Assembly: GCA_011634665.1 (NCBI GenBank)
Contig: WAEK01000013.1
Span: 1,348,501-1,412,500, forward strand
DNA from: Mortierella sp. BCC40632
Taxonomy: Eukaryota; Mortierellomycota; Mortierellomycetes; Mortierellales; Mortierellaceae
DNA: 64,000 nt
Reading direction: 5' to 3'
A program made the translations under genes and the position numbers. Below the pieces are notes generated by a model. That model saw only the letters and a program-made list of their open reading frames with translations, did not search any database and had not been told where the DNA came from. Of this stretch, positions 34,010-48,516 are shown one piece after another; the first letter of the stretch is position 1, and each line of letters starts with the position of its first letter.

Positions 34010-37000
34010 TTACGACTTGTTCTGTTGTTGCTGTACATTTCCTCCTTGAGCTCGCGCAACCATCATCTGTGTCCAGGGGTCATCCTCCATCAAAAACACA
34101 TTGCTGGTCATGCTGTCCGTTCTTCCTCCTCCACTACTATTACCTTGACCAGCTGAATTTGAGCCCACTCCCGGGAATGAGTAGTCTAGACTGTTCTTGG
34201 TCATTCCCTGGCTCTTCGAATACGAAGGTGTATACTTGCCAGGCATCATGGCAGGCGGTAGAGGCGAAGGAGAGTTTCGTCCGCCTGTTTCTTCTCCACC
34301 AACACCGCCCCCGACATCATAATAGCTGAAACCCACATCAACCAGAGGCGGTGAAGGTGGTGAGCAGGGACCAGACATATTTTTGGCCGTTTCTACACCT
34401 TTTCCATCATGTTTGCCGCTCAAGGGCGATGTTTGTACGTAGTCGTTTACATTGAAGCGGGCACCTCCTTCGGCAATTCCATGGCTTGTTTGGTTCAAGT
34501 CAGCACCCTTCCTGAAGTAATAGGCTGAGCTGAGGTTATCAATGGATCGTTGGGGTCGGTTACTGGCTCGTCGTAACTCCATAGGCGCAGAGCCACGATC
34601 TTTGGTCAAAGATACTCGGGGTTCATGGTCTCGATCCAAAGAACGGTTTCGTCCTTCTTGTTGGGGAGTACCTCGCCCCGATATTGGTCCACTGGTGCGG
34701 GTATACCCAACCATCGTGGGTGATAAGGGGGGCGAAGTCGTTAGAGTTCGCTGGGATGTGCTCGATGTAGTACCTGTCTCGCTAAAGGGACTCAGAGTTG
34801 GAGACCTCGTATCGGTCCCTGGAGAACTTATCGACGAAGACGACACAGAACTCCGCGCTTCGCTCGATGAGGACGCAGTCATTGGTTCACTTGACATGCG
34901 CTCTCCATCTTCTTTTACCTGCGTCCCTGTCGAAAGGTTTGCATCCAGACCTGGAGCAAACGAACGATTATTGAGAGCAGAGACAATGGCCAGGTTACTG
35001 CCTTGGAATGATTTGGACCGGCTCCAACTTTGACGAGGAGGCGGAGAGAGAGAAGTCTTGAGTGGTTGGGCATATTCAGAACCCGAAAACATGTTGAATC
35101 TCTGCATCAGTGGAGCGGGCAGTGGTTCTGTTGAACTCTTGGTCAACTCGTGACTTGTTCGCGAGGGCGCTACATCTGATTTGGAGCGGGTCCCCCGTGC
35201 CTTGATCTTTCCAACCAGTTTTTTGGAGCCCGAGGTGGAGCGGAAGAGTCGAGACCCGAGCGAAGATGAATGCGTCGGAGAGGTTCCTGTTTGAACCGAA
35301 GTGTTTTCGGGCACGGTACTAATGCCAGAGTCGTTCTTGGAGCTTCGCTTCGAAGGTTTGGGTGTGCTCTTGCTAGACTTGGATGAGAAACTCTTGGAAG
35401 AACTGTCAACAGAGGCTACTTCCATGGTATGGTTAGACGAGAGCATGTCGCCACTTGATCGTGCCCTGGGCAAGTTCATATCCAGTGGTCCATTCACGTT
35501 GGTCGCACCCCGTCTGCCTTTGAGGCCATCATCTGAATAGGCGGTTGAGAGCGGATGTCTCTGTGGAGATGTGCTCAGGACCTTGTCATTACAAGACGAA
35601 GGAATGTCTTGACATTTGTTGGGCACTGGCTTTGAGAACTGCGCCAGACTATGATAGGGATCTGGATAATAATACTGTAAACCTTGGTCGTTTTCGTCAT
35701 CGTCTGCCATATTATTCAGGGCTGATTGCTTGGTTAGGGCCTCAACTGTTGCAGGGATAGAACCAGTAGCGCCAGTGGCAGTCGAGGACCAATGGTCATT
35801 CTTGGGATGAGTGGGACTTTGCAATGGTAGCCTGTTATCTTTGTCGAGCTCCCCAATATCCTGACTAAACCGTCCGCGATCATTACCTCCCCTTGGACCA
35901 TTTCCGGCAAGGACCTTGGTTAAAGCCGTCAGGCGGCTCTCCTTGGGTTTTTGGTTCCGCGCCATAGCACCGCTCTCAGGAGTAGAGAGAATACTTCCAC
36001 GGTTAGCCTTTAGGTCACCAGACTTGACTGATCTTAGAGTGGATTCTCCATCGATTCTCTTGGGTAAATGAGGCTCATCCGACAGATCGCTACGGTCGGT
36101 TGGTTTTTTACCGGGGAACCACTTTTTCATAAACCCCGGTCCAGTGGCCTCGTCACCTCGCGCGGTGGAGGTCGGCGTAGAAGACCTCAACTCGTATGTG
36201 AAATCATCTTCCAAAGGTTGGTGGGGTGGAAGAGTCCAGGTAAGAGGGTCACTGAGTCCTGTTGGCCGTTTCTTAGCTTCGGGCCCAAGCTCTTGTTCAT
36301 CCAAGTCATTCTGCGTCGAACCCACGTTTATCGGGCCAGAGTTCCGGGTCACCGAAGGACCATTGCTTGAATTGACCGGGATCTCTCCAGCCTCCTGTTG
36401 ATGCATTGCCAACACAACAGGAAAGAGCGCTGATTTGTGCTCTGCTAGCTGTCGTTGGAGACCAGTTAGCCCCTGAAGAGAAGGGTCATATGCACCTTGG
36501 CTGTTTCGCAGGGATCCTATAGCCCTACTCTTGGAATACAAGCTGGATGAGCCGTCCTGAAGTGGGTAGGGCTGCTCGAGTGGGTGTGAGAGGCTGTTCT
36601 CGTTCTCACCGTCAGTCGCTTGGCGTCGATGGCCATGCTTGCTGCTCGAGTCAGATGGTTCACCCGAGGCATCTGACCTATTGTCGAATTCAGTATGGGG
36701 CTGGCGTATTGAAGATGGGAAAACTAGAAGAGTCAAGAGGCAAAGGGAAGTAATAAAAAAAAAAAAAAAAAAAAAAAAGGTGGCAAAGAGGGAGAGACAG
36801 AGGGACAGTAAGATAGGGAGATGTCTTCTCATAGGAAGGGCACCACCATCATTACCTTGGCGTGGGATGATTTCTTCGATACTATCCGAGTCACCCATAG
36901 CGACCCACGGGTCTGTAGATCGCTGCTGATAGAGGTGTCGGCGCGTTCGCATGTCTGCCATATAAGCAGATGGTGGCTCTTGCGGACAGGCAAGTGATTC

Positions 37001-38793
37001 AGTTGTCTCCATTGCTTGGCTATGTCTAGAAGATTTGCTATCTTCCTGGAGGCTAGAGCGACCAGCTGTATTTGATCCGCGTCTTCCTTGAAGCGAACTG
37101 CGTAACAGAGCGCTCACTCGGTCACCACTCGAGCGACGCTCTTCCATCGAGTAGTGAGAGTGTCGAGGTCGGTCGGTGGGATACTCCTCGTTCAAGACAC
37201 GGTTGCTGTCACTAGATGTGGCGCGATTCCTGTTGTTAAAGAGTTTGAAACGGGCGGGACCACTGTTACCGCTACTGGTTCTAGAGATGTCGATGTTGAT
37301 GCTCGCTCTATGACTAGGAGTTTCCAGAGATCCACGCGCTGACCCGCGTCCAGATCCTTTACTAGAATCACTGTGGTCGATGTGTAGAATTTCCATAGGT
37401 TGTGCCTGCACAGTCAGATTGGAGTGATGTCCATCTGCATTCGTGAACGAGCCATTGAAGCCTGTCATCCTTCCACTTCCACTTCCGCTGCCATTTCTTC
37501 CTAGCGGTCCAAACCCAGGTGTCGCGCCACTGGAGTGATGCCCGGTGATCTTTGGAATGGTCTTGAAGCGGTCGCGGCAGAAGCGGATGATAAAACTGGG
37601 CGTTGGTAGGAAAAGGATTGGCGCAATCGTGGCACGGATACACAGATCCAAGGCTTGAGTCTGTTGCTCAAACATTATATCTGGCTTGAAGCAATACCAG
37701 ATATTGAGGACCACATAGGCCTATTTTTTTTTTTTTTTTTGGATTTGCATTTGGATTTTGCATTTTGGCAAGAGTCAAGCGGGGCGTGGCAGGAGAAGTG
37801 TTAGAATGTGGTTCTATCGGTAGAGAGTGAGAAAGGAAATGGGAGTGATAGTAGGTGATGAGGCGGGACAAAAATCCTTACCGTGGTCAAGGTCATCAGA
37901 CATGACAGGTACCAGATGCCAACCGCCATCATATCGCTGTCGACAGGGCGACCAATCGGCCCATTGCGGTGGTTGCGCACAAGCGGGATAAAGAGATAGA
38001 TTGATGCCCACCCCCAGGAGATGAGCATGAGCATCTGGTGCGTGAGATATGCCCAGTCCTCGGGTTGTGAATACATGTCTCTTTCAACCCTGCTCAGCTC
38101 AGTCCAGTTGTTGGCACCCGTTGCGGTTAGGTTCCCACTTGGGATCCTTCCTAAGCACTGATGCTTCCAGATGTGGTACCGAAGCGACCGCTCAGACATG
38201 ATATCTAGATCGATGATGCGCTGACGTAGCTCAGTGACTTGGCTGGCAGTGATCGGTTGGAAGATGACTTTTTCATGGATATAAAGTGCAATATTGGCCG
38301 TGGCGACCATAGTATAGAGCATGGTAATGCCCATAGCCATCCTCCAAAAGATGTTGCGCTTGCCCGCCATCGGATAGAAGCCGTTGCCGACGTGGACGAT
38401 AGTGCAAGTCAGGGCAACAACACCGACGCCCTCTGCTATAAAGTTCCACATCCAAAACCAGTTCGAACTGACGTCGAACATGGCGCGGATGAGACCCAGG
38501 ATGGCGACGGAGAGCGCAAGGAAGGTACAACTACAAGCGATCATGCGGAGTTGCGTCCGGTTTCGGAACATGAGGGTGAAGAGCGCTGCGATACTGAGCG
38601 TAGCAATGTATCCCGTGGCGACAAAGTAGCTAATGTTAGGCGTGAGGTGTTTTGTCCAATTGCGACTTCGGTCGTTTTGGTCAGTCCAGGCACTGCCAGG
38701 AGGAGCGCGACCGTCTGCGCCATCGTAGATCTCACTCCGAGTCCCTGTGGCGTTCCAGCTAGGCCAGGAACAATTACGGACGGGTGGATCCAT
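34010..38793 (-). CDS. Seven-transmembrane receptor-like protein with very long cytoplasmic tail (7TM-1)
   Basis: Exons in reading order: 38793-37882, 37720-36856 and 36723-34010, 1496 residues. The outside-facing N-terminus (about 1-53) has N-glycosylation sequons at N7, N14, N45 and N53. Hydrophobic segments lie at about 54-76, 82-105, 112-138, 149-173, 248-272, 287-311 and 322-342. The large loop 174-247 has two more sequons. The arrangement fits a 7TM receptor with N-out topology, but I recognise no named GPCR class. The remaining roughly 1150 residues are Ser/Thr/Pro-rich and disordered, with many potential phosphorylation sites. Residues 1004-1010 (GPLDMNL) recur in the tail of the paralogue at 43907. 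The second intron (36855-36724) is 132 nt, in frame and free of stops, so it may be retained. The ATG at 38793 precedes the glycosylated N-terminus directly. Confidence 0.85.
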
Positions 38794-40832
38794 GGTTCAG
38801 AAAGAGTGAGGGTGAGGGGAGGAGGAGGAAGAGGAAGAGGAAGAGGAGAGTGTGGAGAGAGAGAGGAAATTAGATGAGACGGTTGGGGAAAATCGGCCGG
38901 TCGAGGGGACTGAGGATGGGACGAGACGAGGCGCGTGTGTGTCTTCCAGAACAGGAAGGTAGAGAGATAGAGAGGGAGAGGGGAGAGGGAGAGGAAAGGC
39001 AAAGAGAGGTGGGCGCGAGGACAGTAGCAAGGACAGGCGCGGCTACGGCAGCAGAGCGGGGGTTCTGCAGAGGGATGAGTTGCCGTGGGCGGGGCCGTAT
39101 ATCGCAGACAGCTACTCTCCGCGCGCCCGTGCCTCGAGCTCGGCCGTTTGGGGCAAAGGGCTCGCTTCGGGGCGCCGGGGCGGGATGGAATGAAGGTGCG
39201 GTGGAAAAGAGAGAAAGGCGGCGAGAAGAGGTGGAGAGGTGGAGGTGGAGAACAAGTCGAGGAAACAGAGGTGAGGCGCGGGGACTGTGGTGGAAACTAG
39301 GATGGAGATAGGGGATGGGGCATTCAGTGAGAGGATGAAAGGATGATGAAGGGCTGAAGGCGATCCAGTCGAGCGAATGAATGATCGATGCAGAATGACA
39401 ATGGGCTGGCTGGGCCACGGGATAATGGGAGCAAAAGAAGAAAGAAGAAGAAAGAGAGGAAGAGAGGAAGAGAGGAAGAGAACGAGTGTAGGGGACAATG
39501 GTCTGTCCCCTGTCTTCGCCCTCGCCGCTGCTCGCAGGTCGGCTCGCTGTTCAGCTCCAGGTACCATCCCATTCCTGGCATTGCCAATGTATCCCCCCTT
39601 CTATCTGTACCCCCCCGGCAGAAAGAAAAACAGAGAACAGACAGACAGGGTACAGATGCGCAGGTACAGAGACACAAGAGTTGTAGTCCCGAATGTGAGA
39701 AAATGAAGCCCGCATCAACAGCAACAAGTCAGCGGTCCAGACAAGCGCAAATGAAGACAAACAAGACCCAAAGCAAGGCCTGCTCTCGTCCGTCTTGCAT
39801 GTCCTAGCCTTGCTCTTTTGCCTCTCGCCTTCCACACAGCCTTCGACCCGATCCAAATGAATGACTAGTTGGAGAGGACTGGAAGAATCAGGTCGTTGCT
39901 AGTGATTGAATGGGTCACGGCAAGTGATGATGTCCTTCAGAGGAGTGGAACATCCTTGACCGGGACCGTGTTAAGAAGGATTGGAAAGGTCATGCTTGTT
40001 TTGTTGTTGTTGCTGTTGTTGTTATTGTTGTTGTGGTTTGCTGTGTGTTGATAGCATTTTTTTTTCTCTTGTGTTTGTTGATGTGGAGGAGAGAAGAGTA
40101 GAAGCAAGTTCCGGCGCTCTCAAAGCTTGCAACGGCTGCTACCAATCTTGTCCACCATGGAGCAAGCTCAGCGGACCAGTCTTCGCAAACGTTGAGGTAT
40201 GTCCTTAGAGCTAATTTGGCGCCCCACTTGAGAGAGCTTGCAATCGTTTATCACCGTTACACGACCACCTTCAGTCATTTGGTAACAACAACAAAAACGA
40301 GAATCACTTTCACCATGACCTTGTCGAACATGTCGCCCTCCTCTGCCTGGCGCTGCAACATTACTACCATTATCACCATCGCCATCATCATCGCCATCAT
40401 CATTATGACTATCAGTATAGGACAGAAGAAGGACAGACCAAGCAAAGCCTTCCGATGGCTCAGAAAGAGAGAAAGCGAGAAAGAGGGAGAGGGAATGCAA
40501 GAGAATGCGAGAGAAGCGATCCACCAAGCTCTCACAGACCCTCCTTCCTCCTCACACCATCACACAAAGATCTGCAACTGAGCAATCGATAACAGCCCTT
40601 CTTGCCCGTCCCCTCTTTTTTTATTTTTCTTTGGAAAACTTGCATTTACCAAACTCTTTTTTTTTTTTTTTTTTTTTTTTTTCTTCCTTCCCTTCTGCAA
40701 AGAAAAAAAAAAACATTCTCTTTATTCTCTTGTCCAGTGTTCCCAACTCATTTCCAGATACTTGCAACCGGAATTGTCCTCTTCATTTGATCGAGGCACA
40801 GCCCCACTCTCTCCAAGCTTGCACAGGTATGA
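38794..40832. promoter_or_regulatory. Upstream region of 7TM-1 and 3' region of the dioxygenase gene
   Basis: The first few hundred bases are CT-rich on the minus strand (GA-rich on +) and then GC-rich to about 39200, consistent with a leader and promoter for 7TM-1. Reverse AATAAA (TTTATT on +) at 40721-40726 sits about 107 bp beyond the dioxygenase stop. A T tract of about 22 bases lies near 40660. No ORF in the interval looks like a protein. Confidence 0.4.
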
Positions 40833-42601
<1,769 letters not shown>

Positions 42602-42868
42602 GGTTGGTTCCTTGAAGTGGTTTGGTAGGCCTGATGGAATGAGAGATGGCGGGTATTTATTTGAGAGAGATGGGTTGCACGGTCGACGTCCTATTTGTAC
42701 CCGTGCCCGTTGGCCAGCGTGGGAGCATGGAAGGGAAGGAGCGCGGAGATCACAGGACGTTCTCCCACGGGTTAGTGTGTGGCTGCACCACCATGTGCCT
42801 GCGACATGCGCGACAGACCGGCACTGCGGGGCGCGGGAAAGGGAGTCTCTCTTTTTCTCACTTTTTTC

Positions 42869-42903
<35 letters not shown>

Positions 42904-42952
42904 TCTCGGCGTTCCTCGGCTTCTGTGGCTTCTCTGCGGGGCTATTTCTCCG

Positions 42953-42998
<46 letters not shown>

Positions 42999-43129
42999 GA
43001 AAGAGAGAGAGAAAAAAAAGAGAGACAACTACCTCCCAGGGAATACCTCTCGCCCAAACAGGCACGGGCAGAGCCATTTTGCCCTGCAGACGAATCATAG
43101 CCTCACTCGTCCGTGTCTACGGTCCGTCG

Positions 43130-43163
<34 letters not shown>

Positions 43164-43906
43164 CAGGCACAGATCGGGTCGCCAGTCTGATTCTGATCTT
43201 GATCCTAATCCTGATTCACTGCATCGACTCATCCCATCCTTTCGCCACATCCACACCGAGAGCCTTCTCACAAAAAGACAAGGGCTTCTGCAGGTCCCTG
43301 GTTCTGCGCGTAATTTGGCCACCCTGTCGGTGGGCGGGAGGTGCAGGGAACAAAAGGGGAAAGGCCACCCACGGCACGACCGGTGGGCGTGGATGGATTG
43401 TGCCTGTTGCGTTGGCAGAAGTGTGCGGGCAAGCAAGGCTCATATACCATTTGGGTCATGTCCAACCTCTCTCCTGCTCTTGTTTCCGCCGTCATCAACC
43501 CTGTCAGCCTTGTCTCTCTCTCACTCTCTCTCTCTCTTTCTCACTCTCGCTCTCAATTTTTTTTTTTTTTTTTTTTCATTCTCATCACGCCATCTCGCTT
43601 TCTCTCTTTCTCTCTGTCTCTCTGTCTCTCCTCTCTCTCTCTCTGTCCCTCTCCCTTCTCTTCTTCACTCTTTCTCTTTCTCTCCATCAGCTTCACCCGT
43701 TGCCCATCGCACGGATCCTATCGTCCCCAGCGACACGATGCTTCGCTGGCGATAGCATCGCGATCCGCACCCTCCATCTCGCCACCACTTACCACCTGTC
43801 CACTCTCCACATTCATCCAGCCAATCCAGTCCATTCGCCTCACTCTGGGCCATCTGTGCTCCGCCTCTCCCCTCCTTCCCACTCGGCATTCACAATCATC
43901 AACAAC
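42602..43906. promoter_or_regulatory. Shared divergent promoter of the dioxygenase and 7TM-2 genes
   Basis: A 1.3-kb intergenic gap with a (CT)n tract at about 42874-42900 and a complementary (GA)n tract at 42956-42988, which can pair over a 55-base loop. Further CT tracts lie at 43130-43156 and 43510-43680, and a T tract near 43558-43577. The last 250 bp are C/T-rich, typical of fungal leaders. The open frames across it are low complexity and the 7TM-2 frame simply extends into them. Confidence 0.45.
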
Positions 43907-44583
43907 ATGATACCACCCACGACAAGCGCCATCATAGCCACATGCTACGTTGCCCTGGTGGCAGTTCTTGCATGTGTCCAGTTCTACCGCTCGCGTACTC
44001 CGCTCCGAATGGGATCTGCGGTCATGGCCGTTTTTGGACTCTCAATCTCGGCACTTTCAATCCTCTACGCCATCAACAAGGTGTCACTCTCGACGTACTT
44101 AGTCTATCAATTCGTGGCCGAGGCAATAGCTGTCACCTGGCTTGTCATGACAATCATCCAGCTTGGCTACGCCTTTTACCCAGTAACTCGACATCAAACG
44201 CTTATCTGGCGCACGGCCCTTGGGTCCGTAGTTCTTTACGACCTGGTAGCCATCGCTGAGATCTCATACTATTGTTATGCGGTCTGGGGCTCACACCATT
44301 ACTCCACTTCGACCGCGCCTGTCCTCTGGATCTACTGGCTCAGGCAGGTGGCCAAGACCCAGGCCTGTGTAGTCACCATTGCATATCTTTTTGTAAGTAT
44401 TGCCCATCTTGACAACATTTAACTCGCCACAGAATTCGCCACCGCCGCCGTCGATTTTTACCTCGCCTCTCCCTTTTCCTCTTTGCATTGCATGTGAATC
44501 TCAACCACGTCAATGACCAGAGGTTATGGGGGAGACAGGAGTAAGAACATCCACACTCTGTTGTCGCAGAAGAATGGGCCTTT

Positions 44584-44623
<40 letters not shown>

Positions 44624-45377
44624 AAAGTGCCTCCAGTAGGACAAAAGTAACTCTCGGGTATTGGGTATTGGCGCGCTCTTGTCCTACTGTCCTCTTTTTT
44701 GTTCTTGTTGGCCGGCTCCACTACTGCGTTTGTGTCCATAGGACAGTGCACGGGGCGGAGAGAAGGGGGTAGGGGGTGGGAGGGGTTATTGACCTCGCCA
44801 TATACGAGTACTGCAGGATGGCGCCTCGGTCAGAGATGGAACAGCGTCTACTGACGAGGAAGTGAGACGAGATCTCTCTCCTTTACTTCTTCGTGCGGCT
44901 CACTGCCCGTCGAACATCATTCACTCCAGAGCTCCACGCTGGCCCATCGGTCTTCCGAGATGGTGACAGAGATGGGTAAAGAGATGGATAGCTAACCAAG
45001 ATGATGGCACGCTCTTTTTCTCTATCTCTTTGTTGCGAGGTTAGGTTCCCCTGGTCCGGCACCACAACAGCACTGGCGTGGCCAATATCGCAGACAGCAA
45101 CACACTTGCCGTCGGAACATGGTACCTGAGCGCTCTCGGTGTGACTTCCCTGGTAAGTACCGTCGTGACCTGTATCTCCTCCGTGCCTACAACAATAGAG
45201 TCGTCGAGGGGTGAGAGCAGAGCAAAAGGAGTGGAGGATGGAGCAGCAACCGCGAGAGGGGACAGGCCTCTTCCTCGCCGGCTTGATGTCTCTCTTGATT
45301 GCCTTCCAACCTACCAACCTCTATATCCTCTCTCCGTGGGTTATTTTTGCACACATTATAATACACATACACACACA

Positions 45378-45424
<47 letters not shown>

Positions 45425-45658
45425 TCTTTCTTGTCAGCTTGACAGAGACAGAGCATCGTCGCGAAAGCGAACAGACGCCCTGTTGCTGGACAACCAACCG
45501 CATTATGCTATGCAACCCTACCCTCTTTTGCTCGGAGCCCATTTTTCCCTTGTTGTATGCCAGAGAAGGGAAGAGAGCATTCATCGCCCTCTGGCCCTCT
45601 GGCCCTCCTGCCGCAAGACCGGCGGGAGCGGGCGACTACACATAACATCCTTTTCTCT

Positions 45659-45696
<38 letters not shown>

Positions 45697-47756
45697 ACCA
45701 CAAACAACACCCTGCGATATACACATGTCATCCTTGCCGTAAGGCTGGGCCGCACACACTTACACTTGAACAGTCTAGCCGCCCACGAGCATCCCGTCTT
45801 CAGTTGGAAGAAAAGGGAAAGGAGCGGGCAATGAGCACGAGGGCTCTGTTGTCGTGGGGGAGTGTCCACAAAAACAACTCTTCTCTCCCGCGATTCCTGC
45901 ATCGCTCTCTCTGTCTCCTTGGCATTGCGCTGGCTCTCCACTTTAAAAGACGCAGCCTACGCACGACACTTTCCTCTTTGGCCTATTCCGCAGGGCTGTC
46001 GAGGATGTACACGACAGCCTGGGTGTGTTCTGCTCCCTCTAATAATCTTTTTCTCTTATCCTTTGGTTGCTAGGGCTACGCTTGTGTGTCTATCTACTAC
46101 ATGACCAAGCCCGACGACGTGTTCCTGTTACAAGCACAGGCAATCGACCTTTGCATTCGCGTTACATCGTGTCCCATCTTGTCACTACCACCCCCAAAAT
46201 TCCTCCTTGACTACTTTCATGCCAAGTATGGCTCCACTGCTGCCAACGATAACCCTAATACAATGATCGAAGAGGGCATCACCAACGACCCCCGCCCAAG
46301 ACGCCCACCCATGCTCGTCAACCAGAACTCTTCGTTCACATCCCGGCGGAACAGCGACTTTATGTTTGACAGCCCAATGTATCATGGACGGGATAGTTTT
46401 AGCGCCCGTTCGCCCTATGTCCTTCGGGGGCCAAGCGATGAGCGCTGTAAACGATATCCTGATGAGGAACATGGACTTGCCAGCACCTCATCAAGCTCAG
46501 ACACAGCAGCAGAAAAGAGTCCCCACCTAAAGCCAAAGTCATCACAGCCCTCATCCTTACAAAAAGAAACGCCAACTCTCGTATTAGCTTCTGCAGGTAC
46601 AAGCGAGAGCTCTGTCACCTCTCTTGCCGTCACATGGCCCTGTAATTCATCTGGCTTGGACAAGGGTGAGACGCCATCATCATTTGCAGAAGGAGAGTCC
46701 CTTGCGTTGTCCACAGATTGCCCAGGATTTATTGCTTTGACACCACCACCTCCGGCAAAGCGAAACATGGAAGAAGAAACAGCCTGGGCAGCTCGCAGGA
46801 TATCTCGACGACTTACTATGGAAGGTCGGCGCGATGGACCTGATTTTATGAATCTCTCATCACTCGTACGATGGCCCCATCGTTCAGCCATTGCGACTTC
46901 ATCAACAGCACATGCTTCCAAGTCAGGATTATTATTTCCTAGTAGTTTGTTCACTTCTAGCCAACATGGCTCACCGCACGAGTTATCGACCCCACAGCAA
47001 CACTCCTCGAGTCTACCATCCAGTATCGAACGTAGTGGCTCCTTGACCAAAGAAACGCTTGTCTCGACTAAAGTTATGCAGGAAGAATTGGGCGGTGTTA
47101 GTGGTAATCCAATTCCAGAGATGGAAGGCGAGCGAAGCAGCGAGGACAGTCAAGACTATGAGAATGGCCAGAACCACCAAGGCTTTTCAAGGATACGGTC
47201 GCGAGGGAAAGGAGATACCCATCTGGAAGAATCACCTGACTCGGAGGAGGCACCGCTCAATGCTTACAGGAGTCGTTACAGTCTAGCGGAGGGTCGCTCG
47301 TCTGGAAATGTCATAGGCGCAGAGTCAACAACAACCACGACAGCGGCCAAGGAGAATACCTCAATAGCGCCTGACCAGAGTGGCTCCTCTCCGGACGCAA
47401 GACGCAAGTCATTATCTAAACAACTCTCGATGGACAGCATCCGTAAAATGTCGAGAGGCGCACTGACAAGGCTACAGGAGGGCGGACTAGGTGCGGCTCT
47501 AAGCATGCCAGCGTCAACAGGACCCTTGTCACCAACTCTCTTGCGCATTCATGGCGGTCCTCTGGACGTAAATTTGTCCACAAAGCCCTCGACATTGTCT
47601 TCCAAATCCAAACCGACATCTATACCCCTGCATCCAGTTGAGTCTCCTGGGTCTCCTGGTCAGGGCAGTAACGCAGCCAAGGACAGGAACGATATCGACA
47701 AATGTCTATCAGAGATCGGTAGCCATGCTGAAGAGACTGGCGTGTGTGCACTTTAG
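43907..47756 (+). CDS. Seven-transmembrane receptor-like protein with long cytoplasmic tail (7TM-2)
   Basis: Exons: 43907-44392, 45045-45152 and 46074-47756, 758 residues; all introns are phase 0. Hydrophobic segments lie at about 7-27, 33-56, 62-92, 98-126, 145-165, 183-210 and 220-240. It is paralogous to the protein at 34010-38793. Shared blocks include RTPLRMG/RTQLRMI, FVAE...YAFYP...WRTALG, VPLVRHHN/IPLVRNHR, and ALDLCIR or AIDLCIR followed by PILxLPxPxF. The intron after VTSL (before GYACV) is in the same place as in the paralogue. It lacks the glycosylated N-terminal extension and has a smaller loop after TM4. The roughly 510-residue Ser-rich tail keeps the GPLDVNL motif (693-699). Introns are long for this window (652 and 921 bp) and full of repeats. 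A forward AATAAA is at 47853-47858. Ligand and partner are unknown. Confidence 0.85.
44581..44626. repeat. T23-A23 perfect palindrome in an intron
   Basis: Twenty-three T are followed directly by twenty-three A inside intron 1 of the 7TM-2 gene. The 46-bp block is self-complementary and could form a hairpin in the pre-mRNA. Confidence 0.85.
45380..45419. repeat. (CT)n microsatellite in 7TM-2 intron 2
   Basis: About 19 CT units. The same intron has a T tract of about 32 bases at 45663-45694. Confidence 0.88.
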
Positions 47757-48465
47757 TCCAACATACATGTCCATCTCTGAGCCAGAATGGGCGAAGAAAT
47801 TGATGAGGAGCGATTGTACTTTTATAATGCCACTCACCATGGCCAACCAATAAATAAAACATCTAATAACGAACTAAATGATGATTGTTGGCACAATGTG
47901 CCTGATAGGGGCAGGGCATTTGAAACAGGAACTACTGTAGCAAGGCGGAGCAGACAATGAGTTTTCGCTTTTCAGGAGCAACAATAGTATCTCTACCTCC
48001 CTTGCTAGTCGTCCTATTGTGGCAAAAAAACCTTGGCTGCTGTTCTTTCGTTTCTTCATTTCACACATCCCCCCCCACTTCCTTCTCCCTCCCCTTCCTT
48101 TTACCAGTCCCTTCTCCTTTTACGACTCTACTTTTACCCGAACAGGGAGTCAGCAAGAGCAACCCTGTTTCATGGCTCCAGGGTGCGATGACTGGGTCAA
48201 ACGAGACGGGCCTTAATGTCCATTCAGAACTTTGTCTCTTGCGTGCGTCATTCATCCCTTTTTGGGGGACAACACCGGCGCTGTCGTCTCTTACTTTCTC
48301 TCTCTCTCTCTCTCTCTTTTTGAATGTCGCTCTTTCTAGCCTTTGCCCCTTCCTTTGGTAAGAGAATCAGAGCCTTGGGATCCAGGCTACTCTCCCCCAT
48401 TCGGCCATTCTCAAACAGGAACGGTCGTACATGGTCCTGAAAGAAAGATAGGCACGCTAACATGT

Positions 48466-48514
<49 letters not shown>
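48466..48514. repeat. (GA)n microsatellite
   Basis: About 24 GA units. Confidence 0.9.

Positions 48515-48516
<2 letters not shown>

Noticed and set aside
45078..46073. 331-codon forward frame inside the 7TM-2 gene
   Set aside because: It reads through exon 2 in another frame and through intron 2, including CT and poly(T) repeats. The spliced 7TM-2 model explains the region.
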